From Membranipora membranacea (Eukaryota; Bryozoa; Gymnolaemata; Cheilostomatida; Membraniporidae): a DNA stretch of 64,000 nucleotides. A program made the position numbers and the translations under genes. The stretch is from NCBI GenBank assembly GCA_914767715.1, contig OU612073.1, forward strand, positions 9,176,001-9,240,000. The letters run 5' to 3'. Under the pieces are notes generated by a model. The model was given only the letters and a program-made list of their open reading frames with translations, was not told where the DNA came from and did not search any database. Below, piece after piece: positions 11,237-23,185 of the stretch. Within the stretch, counting starts at the first letter, position 1; each line of letters opens with the position of its first letter.

Positions 11237-14200
11237 ATGAATGGCACTATGGAAAATCTATCAGAGCTGAAGGTGAGTTTACCTAGCTTTCAGGACGATT
11301 AAAGGACGGTTAAATTGCCGAGAGAGAGATTAGTTTTTCCTCAATTTCGGTGATTGAATAAAATATTCACAAGCTGTAAATATGGATTGACCATAAAATA
11401 TATATTCAACTCTACTGGATCAACTTTATCAAACTTATTTCATTATTCATTCGCTATAAAAATTCTGCTATAGATCATAAACTGGATACCTGAAATATTT
11501 TAATTTCTATGCTGTACTATATTGCAGTGAGAATAATACAACTAGCGATACAATTTATAAAATAAATAATTTTACAGGAATGCAGTGGTTTTCTCGGTTG
11601 CGAGTCTGTGAAATGTACAAACTTTGACAGCAGGATATGTGGACCTGTATCTTATTTGACTTCTTTCAATATACAAGCCTTTGCAGCGTTGATGGTCAAC
11701 TCTATACACATTATAACCATGAAGAGATCCAGAAATCTTTGTCACTCCAACTTAGGTGCCAGTGTTCAATGGTATGTACACTCCATTACACATATATGCC
11801 CCTGCAACCTTGTTAAAGCAAGACATAAGAAGTTGATTGTATCATTTTTCAATAAAAGTTAGCCATCCTAAGTAAGATGTAATACTGCATAGAATAAAAA
11901 ACTGAACATGATCCTCCCCTATATGGTCAGTTTGGTCTACCACCCTCGTTGAGGCACACCAAGTCATAGAATAGCATTTTGAGTAATCCTTGAACTTCTA
12001 TTTGGAATAGTGTTAATAATCTGCATGAAAAGGCTAATGAGTCCACATATGCTTCTCCCAATGGTGTTACACTTATTATTTCTGGTCTCCAACTATATAT
12101 CGTGACGTTTCAATGATGGATTCGCATAATCTTCTGAGATTTTGCCAGGTAAAAAATAGCTCCTCCCATTTTTTTGCTGGTCCGCTGTAGGTCATTAGCC
12201 TCATCAAAACCATATGGAAACGTAGCGGTTGCGGACATGGTATTAAGTTTCATAGGACACATGAGAAAAAGTTTGTTAAGATGATCCCAAGTAAATTCAG
12301 GGCTCTCGACCTGGGAGGATACAAATTCTCTGTTCTGACGAAAGCTGAGACTGTGTCGAGAAATGGCAATTTGAATGCTTAGGCCTTAGGGCTAAGAGTT
12401 TGGGTCTCTGTAAGCCTTCCCATATTTATTGTCCGGGGCAGAAGCTCTGGAGATGAATTCCATCAGTTTTTAGGGTGACATTTTTAGTATATATTAATAA
12501 ATTAATCAACAAAAAACCAACTGGGAACTGCTGTATTCCCCAATTTAGATGATTATGAGGCAAAATTTGAGATTTTAGCTCTTATTCTGAAATCCCCTGA
12601 AAGTTGCCTGAGTAAAAAACCCGAAAGCCTAAAAACCTGAGTAACTACGTGATTTTCCATGTGTTAAATCCATCCAAGGATCATTTCTACCATTGTCAGT
12701 ACAAATATCTACATAATTTCATCTGTTTCGTCAGTACATCATTTCTACCAACTTGGCATCTTATTATTTTTCATTTTCAAGTTTAGCGGCCTTGGATATC
12801 CTGACATCCCTCTCAGCGATTCTCGTCTCTAACTGCTATGTACAGTCTGCTATGATGAAGTACCAACGGCTATGTAGCCTGAGTGTGATGATAGCAGGTC
12901 TCCCTCCCTTCCTCTCAGCCTATGTACTACTTCTAATCAGTCTCGATAGAGTTTATGCAGTCTCCAAAATTGGCAGCCCACACAACAGGTAAGCATAAAC
13001 GTAGAGATATCATTGGTGAAATTTGAGTTCTTCCGGGGTGTAGTATAGGATCTCACTATCTGAAAGCCTGTCAATCATTTAAATGTATATAGCATGTACT
13101 ATGCCCATAGAATCGGAGATCATACTGAATTATAGGCGATAGAGGATGTATACTTGTGCGGTTGCTACGAGCCAGCCGAATGTGCGTTGGGCAGTGGTGA
13201 GTGTCTTGGGGGTACAGACTTACAAGCCACAAATGGTATATAATCGTCACTTATTGTTCATGTAATTAATCACCTTATTTTTTATATCACTTGTTAGCTA
13301 TTACCTGGTACATCATAATGAAAGAAAACTGCCAGTGTTACTGCTTACACATATCTTAGTAACCCGCAGAATTGAGCTAGTTTTCCCATGGCTGAGTGAG
13401 ACCACATTAGATTACATTAATAACATGAAGGTGTTTATCAATTCATTATCACTTGGCTACTCAACCCACATTACTCCCTCATAAAATCTATAATAAACAT
13501 AAGACTTGAGTCTCACCCAGGAGTATGATTCCTCTGTAGAATACTGTCTTTTTCTTGTTTGCAGTGACAGCTGCTTCGAAAAGCGCTTCAAGCTAGGCAT
13601 GACCTTGACAATAATTCTATTATTAGCTGTAGCAGCAGGAGTATTTGTGATTGATGCCGTGTTGACTGATGTCCGGCCATGTCACACCGGGTACGGAAAT
13701 CATACTCACACCTCTAGATTTAGTTCGAAAATCAATAGTATATGTATTTGGCCGCTTGACAAGGCCACCTAAAAATTGAGCGTTTCATAGAGCAATATCT
13801 TTCATTTAGAACAATCAGGCTATCAGTCACCAGGTCGTATAATCAATCTTACAAGATCATGGAACTAAGGCTACGATAAACACTACACATACTATTAAAG
13901 CTGTGGGTATACACAGCGATTTAATCACAAGCCGATGGCATCTATACTTATAGACATGATCGGGTGATCTCACACTGCTATACAGGCCTATGAGTTACTA
14001 CGCAATGGTCTGGTGATTTAGATGGGGTAAAAGGTCAGGTGGCTAGATTGACCAATGATGTTTAATGGGCGGGCTAACAAATGTCACTTTGGATCTTCAC
14101 CAAATAAAATTTCAATGTTCTGTAAAATTGACTTTCCTGTGCTGTACTATGGATGTCACATCAGGACAGGTTCCATTTCCAAGTGATACAGCTATTACCT

Positions 14201-15914
14201 TCCATATGTTCACTACAGCACCACTCCTGTCCTTGTAGTTATGGTCTATTTTATCATAAATAGGTGGATGTGATTTTACTACAGATATTATCAACTTCCC
14301 ATTTTTGATAGCCCGTCACGTGATGATAGATGATGTATAAATTGTATATTGTAACAACTAATCAACAACCATCAGCATACCGGATCGGCCAGTTCACTCG
14401 GGCAAAACACCAACAAGTTCGTTGTCCACTCTACTCGAGTAATCAGGCGTGTAGATCCACCAATCAACCACTTGTGACCCCAAATCGATGTAAAAATCGC
14501 CTCATGTACCCAATACTTAACTGGGCCTTCATGAATACAAGGTGTGGGCAACAACTCGCAAAATAATGCAAATGTCACGAGAATTTATTAAATTCCATAC
14601 TTTTGGCATACTGCGTAAAACAGTGATTAACGTGAGATATCGCATTTTAAAATTTGCTAATATTACGTTGGCAATTATGTCTTATACTAACTTTTACAGT
14701 TCAAACCTCCAAAATATTTGTCGTTGAGTACGCCAGTACAGTCTTGTAATTTATATTGTTAATTTCAGGTTTTCGATGTGCAGGATAAATCACAAATTCT
14801 CAGCTACTTCCGGCCTCAGTTCTGTTATCCTGGTATTCATACCAGTCTTCCTTTATTTATGCAATCATGGAGCTATGGGAATTATACTAGCAGTCAAGGT
14901 CATGAAAGGTAACTCTAAATATTCGTAATCATCATAAATTGTTTTGAACAATCTTGCGTTTAGAAAACTTGTAACATTGAGATTAAGCTTCTAGATCTTT
15001 ACTCCCAGTAGCTTCATAGTAACAATGGTTGTGTTTTGCCCGTTTACCATTCCTTACTATCCCAAACTGCCTACATAAAGAGAGGGATGAAGACCAGAGC
15101 ATGTGTCATTTTTGTTGTGCTAAAAAATATCCAGTAAATGTCATCTACCACACAAAATATCCATCTCGCAGTGCTAACTGGGCAACTATTTCACCTTATG
15201 CTGTGCTAGAACCCATCCAGATACCTATTTGGCAACCAACCGGTTTACACAACAGGCGGTTGCAAAATCGGCATCTGTTTGCATAAAAAAAATCCTGACA
15301 CGAACATGGCAGAGGTAGATGGGTTTGTAAGAGAAGAGGATGGGTTGTTGACACTCATCGGAATGATCAACCTATCGACTATTTGACATCTTGCGGTTGT
15401 CGGAGAGCCAACCGGATACCTATTAGGCAAACTCAGGATGCCACGCGGATATCCGGCCTTTGCCAAATAGGATTTGGGATGGCACAGCAACTTTGTCATC
15501 AATGGTTTTCTAGTTTTTTTATCAATATTTTACTCCGTTATATACCCGTTATTAGTTTGTCGATAACACAATTGCCCTTTTTTAGTAATGTATCACAATT
15601 TTAAAGACATTGTTTCTTATTTGTTATTAACAGGTACTGGTACGGCGTTGGTTGGGAAGAAACTCAAAAGTTCTATAATCAGTATAGCGTTACTTTGTCT
15701 TACATTTTTACTATCATGGATTCCAATAGCATCTCTCAAACTGGCAGAGATTTCAAAGAGCCATGAAGTTGGAGAAGCATTGCACTTTATGGGGATATTT
15801 CTGCTGACCAGTAGTGCTCTTGTTAATCCGTTTGTCTTCTGCGCTAGTAATGAAAGGTACCGCAGGTCTATCAAGAGACTATTTTCCAGAGGTGAAGAAG
15901 TTGGAGTGATGTAG
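11237..15914 (+). CDS. Rhodopsin-like (class A) G-protein coupled receptor, about six exons
   Basis: Probable exons are 11237-11272 (starts MNGTMENLS, N-glycosylation sites), 11578-11771 (Cys-rich start and TM1), 12735-12988 (TM2 with LAALDILTSL, TM3 ending LLISLDRVYAV), 13565-13690 (TM4), 14769-14908 (TM5) and 15634-15914 (TM6, TM7 with NPFVFCASNERYRRSIKRLF, stop). Phases from exon 3 to exon 6 agree exactly. The exon 2 to exon 3 junction does not: the best donor (AATG|GTATGT) leaves phase 2 while exon 3 needs phase 0, so a small exon or another donor is missing. The product should be a seven-helix plasma-membrane receptor; the ligand is unknown. DRV replaces DRY and NPxxF replaces NPxxY. No close subfamily could be named. 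Confidence 0.75.
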
Positions 15915-16744
15915 CAGTACGTCAGAGTGCCAGAGGTGATAGAAGTTTTGATTTATTCATCCCTTCCTCTGATTGCCGATGAAAACCTGCCTTTGTACTT
16001 CCGGGGTAGTTGGTCCTGTCGAGCTATTGGGCATCACCGCAGTGACAGCTGGAAATAAAAAAAGTCAATAGATTTCCTCATTGTAATAACAATTGAGTTA
16101 GAATATTCTAAATACTGGGAAATATTCCTACCCTGATCTTTCTGGGGCTCTTGATTGGTAACATACATAATCCGATCTAAAGCAAGCAAAGCTATGAAAT
16201 AAGATCACTGTGTCATTTCTCATATCTGATTTTTTTTCTCCAATAAAATGGAATGCTGTTGGCCTTGCGCCTCATCAGATTTTCTGTAAAAGGAATTGCT
16301 ATATTGATAATTACTAGCCCATCACACAGTGAACATCAATAGCTTTGTAAGTAAAATCTCTCCTCGGCTCATGGTAATTGAGTTTTCATCTGACACAGGC
16401 ATGTTTCAGCTTTGCTGGCGTAATGACTAAATTTATTGAGGGTTGGTAGTTGTCTTCTTAATTTCACTGCTCACAACATTGTTTACCACTGGTAGCAGAA
16501 ACGAAAATGATTCTTACAATCTTGCATCAACACGGAGACAATTTATTTACATACATCATAATGTATTTTGACTGAATAACATAAAGAACCAATCTTATGT
16601 ACATATGGAATAATGTGAGCCAAATTTGGACTTTCTCTTTACTGAACTATACTATGGCCGCCAGAAGCATGCAGCGAATGTGTCAATTGAAACAACACAT
16701 TTATATTGAACTTAATAAACGAAATAAACCTCATTAGAGGCTAA
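15915..16744. other. 3' flank of the GPCR gene; no further gene seen
   Basis: AT-rich sequence without recognised coding or RNA features. Confidence 0.5.
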
Positions 16745-17423
16745 AGCTGCGTTTACATGTGCGACAGATCGGCTAATAATAACAACTCCGACACAGGTCA
16801 TCGATTTGACTGACCGTGTAAACAGCTAATCTGTGTTTAAATCGGTGTTTAAATCTGTATTGTTCAAAATCGTTCACTTGTGACAATGTCACAAGTGAAC
16901 GACAGATCTTAACGATTATGAATGGTTCAGCCAATAAATGAGTATAAGTAATGATGATTGATCATTATATTTCTCTCACCCTTTCCTTGTCCTTAGCAGC
17001 AACGTACAGCAATATAGTTATAACAGTTATTGCTGCTGCTGCTATTATAACATCTTCATCAGATGATGAATCATTACTAAACATGACTCTCTGTCAGTCT
17101 CAGTCCCACCCTCCCTGGTCAGTGGTCTGCAGGGGCACAACAGTAGCCTTTCAACTAGGGAGACTAGTGAAGGAGACTCCACTCTCCAGCTATGAATTAC
17201 TAACTAGTTACTACTAGTTACTAGCTAATACTACTACTGAATAAACCAACTAGTTGTCTCACTAGCCAATCAGAGACAAGTTGAGTTGGAAGTTTGTGTT
17301 GAAATCGGTTAGGCATGAACAGTGTGTAAATAGCATGTTGACAGACAACGATTATAGAGCAGATTCATAATCTCTGTCGGAGTTGTTATTATTAGCCGAT
17401 TTGTCTCACATGTAAACGCAGCT
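16745..17423. mobile_element. MITE, 679 bp, PIF/Harbinger-like
   Basis: Terminal inverted repeats of about 45-50 bp begin AGCTGCGTTTACATGTG and include CGGCTAATAATAACAACTCC; the right copy is the reverse complement at about 17376-17423. The trinucleotide TAA flanks both ends (16742-16744 and 17424-17426), as expected for PIF/Harbinger insertions. A perfect internal hairpin (TTCACTTGTGAC, AAT, GTCACAAGTGAA) lies near 16868-16900. No transposase is encoded. Confidence 0.75.
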
Positions 17424-17489
17424 TAACCTGTACCCTCACAGTGACTAGCACTACATCGTTTTTCTTTCTTTCTAAAGCGTGAAGATTAT

Positions 17490-17715
17490 TTACTTATGAT
17501 GAATCATGATAATAATTCTAAGGATAACTCGACATGGGTTGCTGGTAGTGGAATTCCATTATCAGACATTTAGCGGTGATATCAGAGTCTGTCAGTGAGG
17601 ATGAGTATCCAAGTATCAAGTTAGGCATGCTTGCCAGTAACACTGAAGCTTTAGAGGTGATGATGAGACCAGTCCTGCAGAGGAGACGAGGTACAAAATT
17701 CACAGATACCTTGTA
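17490..17715. repeat. Segment homologous to 48125-48310
   Basis: The two segments share the same order of short blocks: AATGAATCA/ATGAATCATGATAATAATTCT, CATTATC.GACATTAG, GTCAG.GAGG, ACACTG, TTAGAGGTGATGAT.AGAC, CTACAGATACCT-like end. The minus strand here is open for about 61 codons, whereas the other copy has stops. It is either an old repeat or an exon remnant; I do not recognise the product. Confidence 0.6.
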
Positions 17716-18902
17716 GTAGTACTCGTGGCATTCAATTATCTACCAATCTATTACTCGAAGAAGATTTGCCATAGGGCCGTTGGGTTTACTTCTAGTACAA
17801 CCTCAGTCGTATTTCAAGTTCACTATTTGATGATAATATTCAAACCTGCAGAACACGATATATGTGAAGAGTCAAGTAATCCCAACATGGTTGGATGATA
17901 GGGCTAGGGAAGACGTCAATAGTCAGAGATAAACAGAACGACAACAATTAATGGGTGTTTAACGGACCCTTTGAAAATCTCAATATCCACACACAAATAT
18001 AAAGAGACAAGATGTAAATGTGATCTTAATGAGCTTTTTGTTTCCATAGCAGGAAAACTAACCAAGATACTCTCAAAATAACTGTAGGAATAACTCGGAT
18101 TACAAACATGATCAGGACAATGATGGTATAAATAATTCCAGAATTCCCTGGAAAATATGCCATACTCAAAGCTACATGTGATGGAAACTGTAGGAACGCT
18201 GGAGCGTACAATAATTCTCATCACAGTCGTATATTACGGACATTTCTAACAACATTCTAGACACCGGCATATTGCCAAAATTATGAAAAATTGCCAGGGT
18301 TTTCTCCATATTCAAATATGAGCAGAAAAATGTCACTTTAAATTAGCAAAGATTTGCTGTTCAATGGCTGACGATACTGGATAGGATATACAGGTTTGAG
18401 GAATTGATCTCAGTCATGGAGTATGCAAAGAATTAGTTCAGATCGAGGCTTACAGATGATCACCTCAGAGATATACTGATGATATTCGATGCTGAAATGG
18501 AGCCAGATTCTAAGACACTTCAGTGGTGGCCAATTCCAAAAGTCACATTGACTGTTATATTTGATGATCTTATCTAAAATATACAGTACCACATTAAACC
18601 TCATATTCCATAAAATAATGTTTTGTTGGTTATATAACGAAAATTGCAGCTGATTATAACAAAACTCCCGACTCTCTAGAAAAAAACAATTTTTTCACAT
18701 AATGTTACCAATCAGGCATCAGAGGTTGTTAAAAATACTGTTGAGAAGGTGCAAGTAATTCATGCCTGTAAGCCTATACTGGATAAGAAATCAACTAGCA
18801 TATTTTCATTGTAGATGAGACACCCTCTTCGCAATATTGTAATGTCCAATGACCTCAAGAAAATAAAAGGAGTCGACTACCTGTCATCAAGTGGAAAAAA
18901 AT
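17716..18902. other. No gene assigned
   Basis: Short minus-strand frames near 17916-18224 are hydrophobic but have no recognisable domain or splice support. Confidence 0.45.
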
Positions 18903-18910
18903 ACTTGTGA

Positions 18911-18951
18911 CAGAGTAGTGGAACAAATATTCCTCTACTCTGTCACAAGTA
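18911..18951. repeat. Perfect short inverted repeat (hairpin)
   Basis: Two 17-bp arms, TACTTGTGACAGAGTAG and its exact complement, are separated by a loop of about 16 bases. No flanking duplication is visible. It could form a miRNA-like RNA hairpin or be a small foldback remnant. Confidence 0.7.
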
Positions 18952-19167
18952 CCAGCCTGGAACGAGCAGAAAAGTCAGAGAGAATGTTGAGCTCTCCATA
19001 TCTATTATCGTAGCGTCAGTCTGCCCAATACTAGTGCTAAGTGTGAGATGTAATATAATTACACGTGATGAACCAAGTCGGTAACATACTTTGATTTTAT
19101 TTTCAAGCAGTAGAAGTGATAATACTTCACGTCATGGATTTACACTATTACAGTGTGTATCTCACCA

Positions 19168-19855
19168 GATGACACTTTTTCCCATAGCTTGGTTTCCCGT
19201 CAGCTTGGTTTCCCGTCAGCTGGGTTTTCCTCATAGCTTGGTTTTCCCAAAAGGCATGGTTTTTCCCATTGCTCAGTTTTTCCCATGGCTCGGTTTACCC
19301 CATAGCTTGGTTTTTCCTTTGGCTTGGTTTTTTCCCATAGCTTGGTTTTCCCATGGCTTGGTTTTCCCCATAGCCTGGTTTTTCCCATAGCTCGGTTTTC
19401 CCCATAGCCTGATTTTCCCCATGGCAATGTTTTCCACATAACTTGGTTTTCCCTATAGCTTGGTTTTCCACACAGTTTGGATTTCCAAATAACTTTCTTT
19501 TCCCCATAGATTGGTTTTTTCCCACAGCTTGGATTTCCCAATAGCTTGGTTTTTCCCATATCTTGGATTTCCCCTTTCCCTTTTTTTCCCGTATATTGGT
19601 TTTCCCTACAGCTCAGTTTTCCATATATTTTTGTTTTCTCCATAGCTCGGCTTTCCCCATAGCTTGGATTTCCCCATTCCCTGGTTCCCCCCATAGATTG
19701 GTTTCCCCATAGCTCAGTTTTCCCCATAGCTTGGTTTTTTCCAACAACTTGGGTTTCCCCATTCCCTGGTTTTCCCCACATCTTGGTTTTCCCCATAGCT
19801 TGGTTTCCGTATAGCTTGGTTTTCCTCACAGCTCAATTTTCCCCCAAATTCCTGG
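19168..19855. repeat. Minisatellite of about 17-bp units, about 40 copies
   Basis: Degenerate units of the form CCCATAGCTTGGTTTTC run for almost 700 bp. Because 17 is not a multiple of three and the unit lacks stops in some frames, long open frames appear on both strands (up to 209 codons on the minus strand, with Gly-Lys-Thr-Lys-type repeats). These frames are by-products of the repeat and are not called as genes. Confidence 0.9.
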
Positions 19856-20212
19856 TTTTTAGCTTTTGGTAAACTTATCTCAATACAGAGTGTTGTTTTG
19901 AGTGAAATTAATGGCAATGTTGCTTCATACACTGGAACGGGACTGTTGTTAGTAGAATTCCTTTATTAACCGCTTAAAAGGATCTTCTTAGGAAAAAAAA
20001 CCCATGTTGTTATCTGCAACCAGCCAAACTGAGGGCGGGTTAGATATCTTCAGTCATAGTCGTTGAATGGATATAATGAAATAGTCATCTCATGATTATT
20101 AGTTTCCGCGTCAATAGAAACCTTGCCAAGGGATGTTCAGATGTAAGCCATGCTCAGTCCTATTAAACCAGGGGCTTTATGTGTTTTGTTCCTGAGTCAT
20201 GTATTTCAGTTC

Positions 20213-20224
20213 CCCCCCCCCCCC
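20213..20224. repeat. Poly-C tract
   Basis: A run of twelve C's, a place where assembly length errors are likely. Confidence 0.85.
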
Positions 20225-20447
20225 GCCTGAAAATGAATTTAGAATTTAAAAAAGTCAATAACATATTGATTTCCATCGAATGTCTTGAGCTCATAATGCA
20301 TCGAATTTGATTGTGGGTCTTAATAAATACAACGCCACATTCCTCAATCCATTCATGCTCGGAATTTTTATGCTTAGATAAACACCTAGCCCTTTGGTAG
20401 TTCAAATATACATCAACGCCCTATCATAAACTCAAAATCTGTCAAAT

Positions 20448-22475
20448 ATCCTGATGACACTACTGTTCACCATCTACAGACAATGTACTTATCTGGCAGT
20501 CAAGCAGCGACAGTGGCTCTACCCAACGACCCACTTCAAAAGGTTTCTGATTATGCTACTTCCTGATGGAGGCAAGCTGTATCCTCTTGAATGCTACGAA
20601 TTCAAACGAAATTCACCATCACCATCAGAAAAACAATAGCCTTACTCTGTTTTGTAAATCATGTATTGTACCACTCATGTTATATGCAGCCACATGCTTG
20701 TATTTCCTGCTGGGCAAGACAGATGGAAAACCATTGCCATCGGCACACAAAGCATATCCGCAACGAGGCCTACCACTCCCTCAGTGACAATGAAAAACTT
20801 GTGGTTTTTTTTCTCATCGAGAAGAGGATGCTTTATTCCGGCAAGTACCAGAACACCACCTACCAACCTAGCCAACCTTAGCCCTGTTCACACGGCCACT
20901 GGTTTTGGTTTTTTTGGTTTTGTACAAAACCAAAAAAACCAAAACCCGTGGACGTGTGAACAGGGCTAAGCCAACCTAGCTAGTAATTGATCGCTCACAC
21001 TGATGTTTGTTGCAGCTCGAAGAGAGTGGAGGAGTTTAAAACCTACTTCTCGTTCCATGATGATCTTGAGTACTCAGCGATCATCAAGCATTGCCCAACA
21101 CGATGGCTCTCCATGAGGCCATGCATCACACGGCTCATCGACCACTGCCAGCCGTGTTTGGGCTACTTCCGTGATCACCCAGATTGGAACAAGGGAAAGG
21201 TGAAGGCTATCCTGAAAACCCTGTCAGATGTACAGACTCTGCCTATTCTCCTCTTTCTTGAAGATGTGCTGCCGGCCGTTGACGCATACAACAAAGTGTT
21301 TCAGGTATGGGCGATTCAATTTACTTGTTCAATGATTTGACAAAGCTGCAGAGTTCCTCTCGGTGTGGGGGGATTTGGTACTTTCCCCAACACAGCCATT
21401 AATATTATTGTGACAATCTGACCAAAAATGGAGAAATTAAAACATCTGACCCGTACCCGCCTCAATATTTTATGCGAACGAAGTTTTTTTTATCTCACAC
21501 TCACGTTGTTATTTCTGTTATTGTTTCACAGAGTGAGAAGCACAACAGAGAGCCTCATGCGCAAACTACTTGGCAGAGTCATGGCGCCGGAAGACGTGAT
21601 CCAGGTGTTAGAGACTATGGTCATGGACGAAGATGTGGCCTTCCTGCCCCCTAATGACAGGGACATTGGTGAGAAGTGTAGAATTGCCATAGAGGGCCTC
21701 GGAGACGATCAATCTCCAGACACCATCGCTGCTATTATCCAGTCCTGCACAGACTGGATACAGAAGTTTATGAAGAAGATGATCAAGACTCTCCCATTCA
21801 AGCAGATGCTGTTGTTCTCACGTCTCTACCCTCCAACTCTGTCAAAGACATCAGTGTCTGATTGTGAGTCGGCCTCTTACTGTTCGATTACTGTTATTGT
21901 ATATTAAAATTTTGGGCATTATTAGGTCTGCGGAGCAAAAGTTTTAGGTCAGGTGATCGGAAGTCTTTACAACCTTCAAATACGATAGTTATGATGTATC
22001 ACTTAGGTTTGCTTTATTACCATTCCTTTGATGAAAATGACACTCTCTCTCACTTTCAGTCATGCGACTGCAAGAATATGTCGCCGGAGATGTTATAATA
22101 GAGAATCTCGATGCAGCACAGCTGAAGGATGAAGTGAGAGTGCTAAACTGCACGCGGTATCGAAATGAGGACACACAACTCCCAACAGATGAGTTCTTTG
22201 CTATCGCATGCACAGATAAACCCCTCCTTACTAGCCTATTCCCATACCTCCTCTCAACACCCAATTCTAACAGTGCCACTGAACGCCTGTTCAGTCTGCT
22301 CAAAGCAGTCCACACTGAGGCACGGAATCGCCTGAATTTGGACAATATTAACTCGATTCTCTCCATCAAAGTGAACAAACTGTCGCCAATTCACGAAGCA
22401 GATCTGCCCCAGTCTGTAATCAAAAGATGCAAGCAGTCGACCAAAGCCTACAATGACGCACACAAATCACAGTAG
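20448..22475 (+). pseudogene. Spliced hAT-superfamily transposase-derived gene, probably broken
   Basis: Coding blocks with splice-like borders lie at about 20448-20543, 20635-20870, 21016-21304 (SKRVEEF, HCPTRWLS), 21532-21870 and 22062-22475. The last contains STPNSNSATERLFSLLKAV followed by RNRLNLDNINSILSIKVN, the C-terminal dimerisation region of hAT transposases. HCPTRWLS fits the middle region of hAT relatives related to ZMYM and other domesticated genes. The 21304 to 21532 junction is out of phase for the conserved frame, and no BED finger or complete DDE core is seen, so the copy is likely inactive. Domestication as a host gene cannot be excluded, since introns are unusual in young transposases. 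Confidence 0.6.
20879..20968. mobile_element. Palindromic element, 90 bp, 9-bp target duplication
   Basis: The whole segment folds back on itself: it begins TAGCCCTGTTCACAC, ends GTGTGAACAGGGCTA, and its centre TTGGTTTTGTACAAAACCAA is a perfect palindrome. The flanks AGCCAACCT (20870-20878 and 20969-20977) are a perfect 9-bp direct repeat. The termini and duplication length match the 34-bp insertion at 4024 and the 84-bp one at 28080. Confidence 0.85.
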
Positions 22476-23185
22476 TGAACATCCTACCTACTTCTTGCTA
22501 CATTGGACGATCACAGTGCAGGGGTTAAATTTATTCAGTTGCATAATATTACTCGTCTAGTCGCTTTGACTTCTTTCGTTTCTTTGCTGTCAAAATAACC
22601 ACTTAATTAAATTATTTAGATCTACCTCAATAAAAAGCAGCTTATCTATGAAAACCACATTGCATTGAATACCCCCTCGAATCGGCTTGTTTTTGCCCCA
22701 AAACAACTGTATTTGTTCTGGCGGCATTGGCATTAGGATTTAATTTTGTACTAAAATTTGAAGAAAAAATTTGTAATATTGCCCTAAAACATACCATTTA
22801 CACAGCTTATTTTATAAAATTTTTCGTGGGGGGTACCCCCACACCCCCCTGCTGGGAGGGCCCTGCTTTTTTTAGGCGTTACTATACCTTAAGCCTTTTT
22901 GGTGTATCATTTCATGAAATATTCCTAACAATCATATCTAATGTCTATGTTAACTCCAAAGTTTGTTTTTCGTTCTTAATGAACATGTATTTTGTTGACA
23001 AAAAATTTTAATTGATCATTCTAATTTCTTTTTGGAGCAAATGTTACACCTATCGCAATCAAATTTGCATTTGCCATTTGCTGTTCAGTGTATGCTGAAA
23101 ACTTTCTTAATGTGCTTATATCTGGGTTTGCCAAATTCCAGATACACGTACCGTCAGTATACTTTGAGTTCTATACTGTTGTAGA
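22476..23185. other. No gene seen
   Basis: AT-rich DNA with one G/C-rich patch near 22830-22868 (GGGGGGTACCCCC core). No recognised feature. Confidence 0.5.

Noticed and set aside
19200-19829. 209-codon gene on the minus strand (Gly-Lys-Thr-Lys repeats)
   Set aside because: It is created by the 17-bp minisatellite; similar frames occur in other phases and on the other strand.
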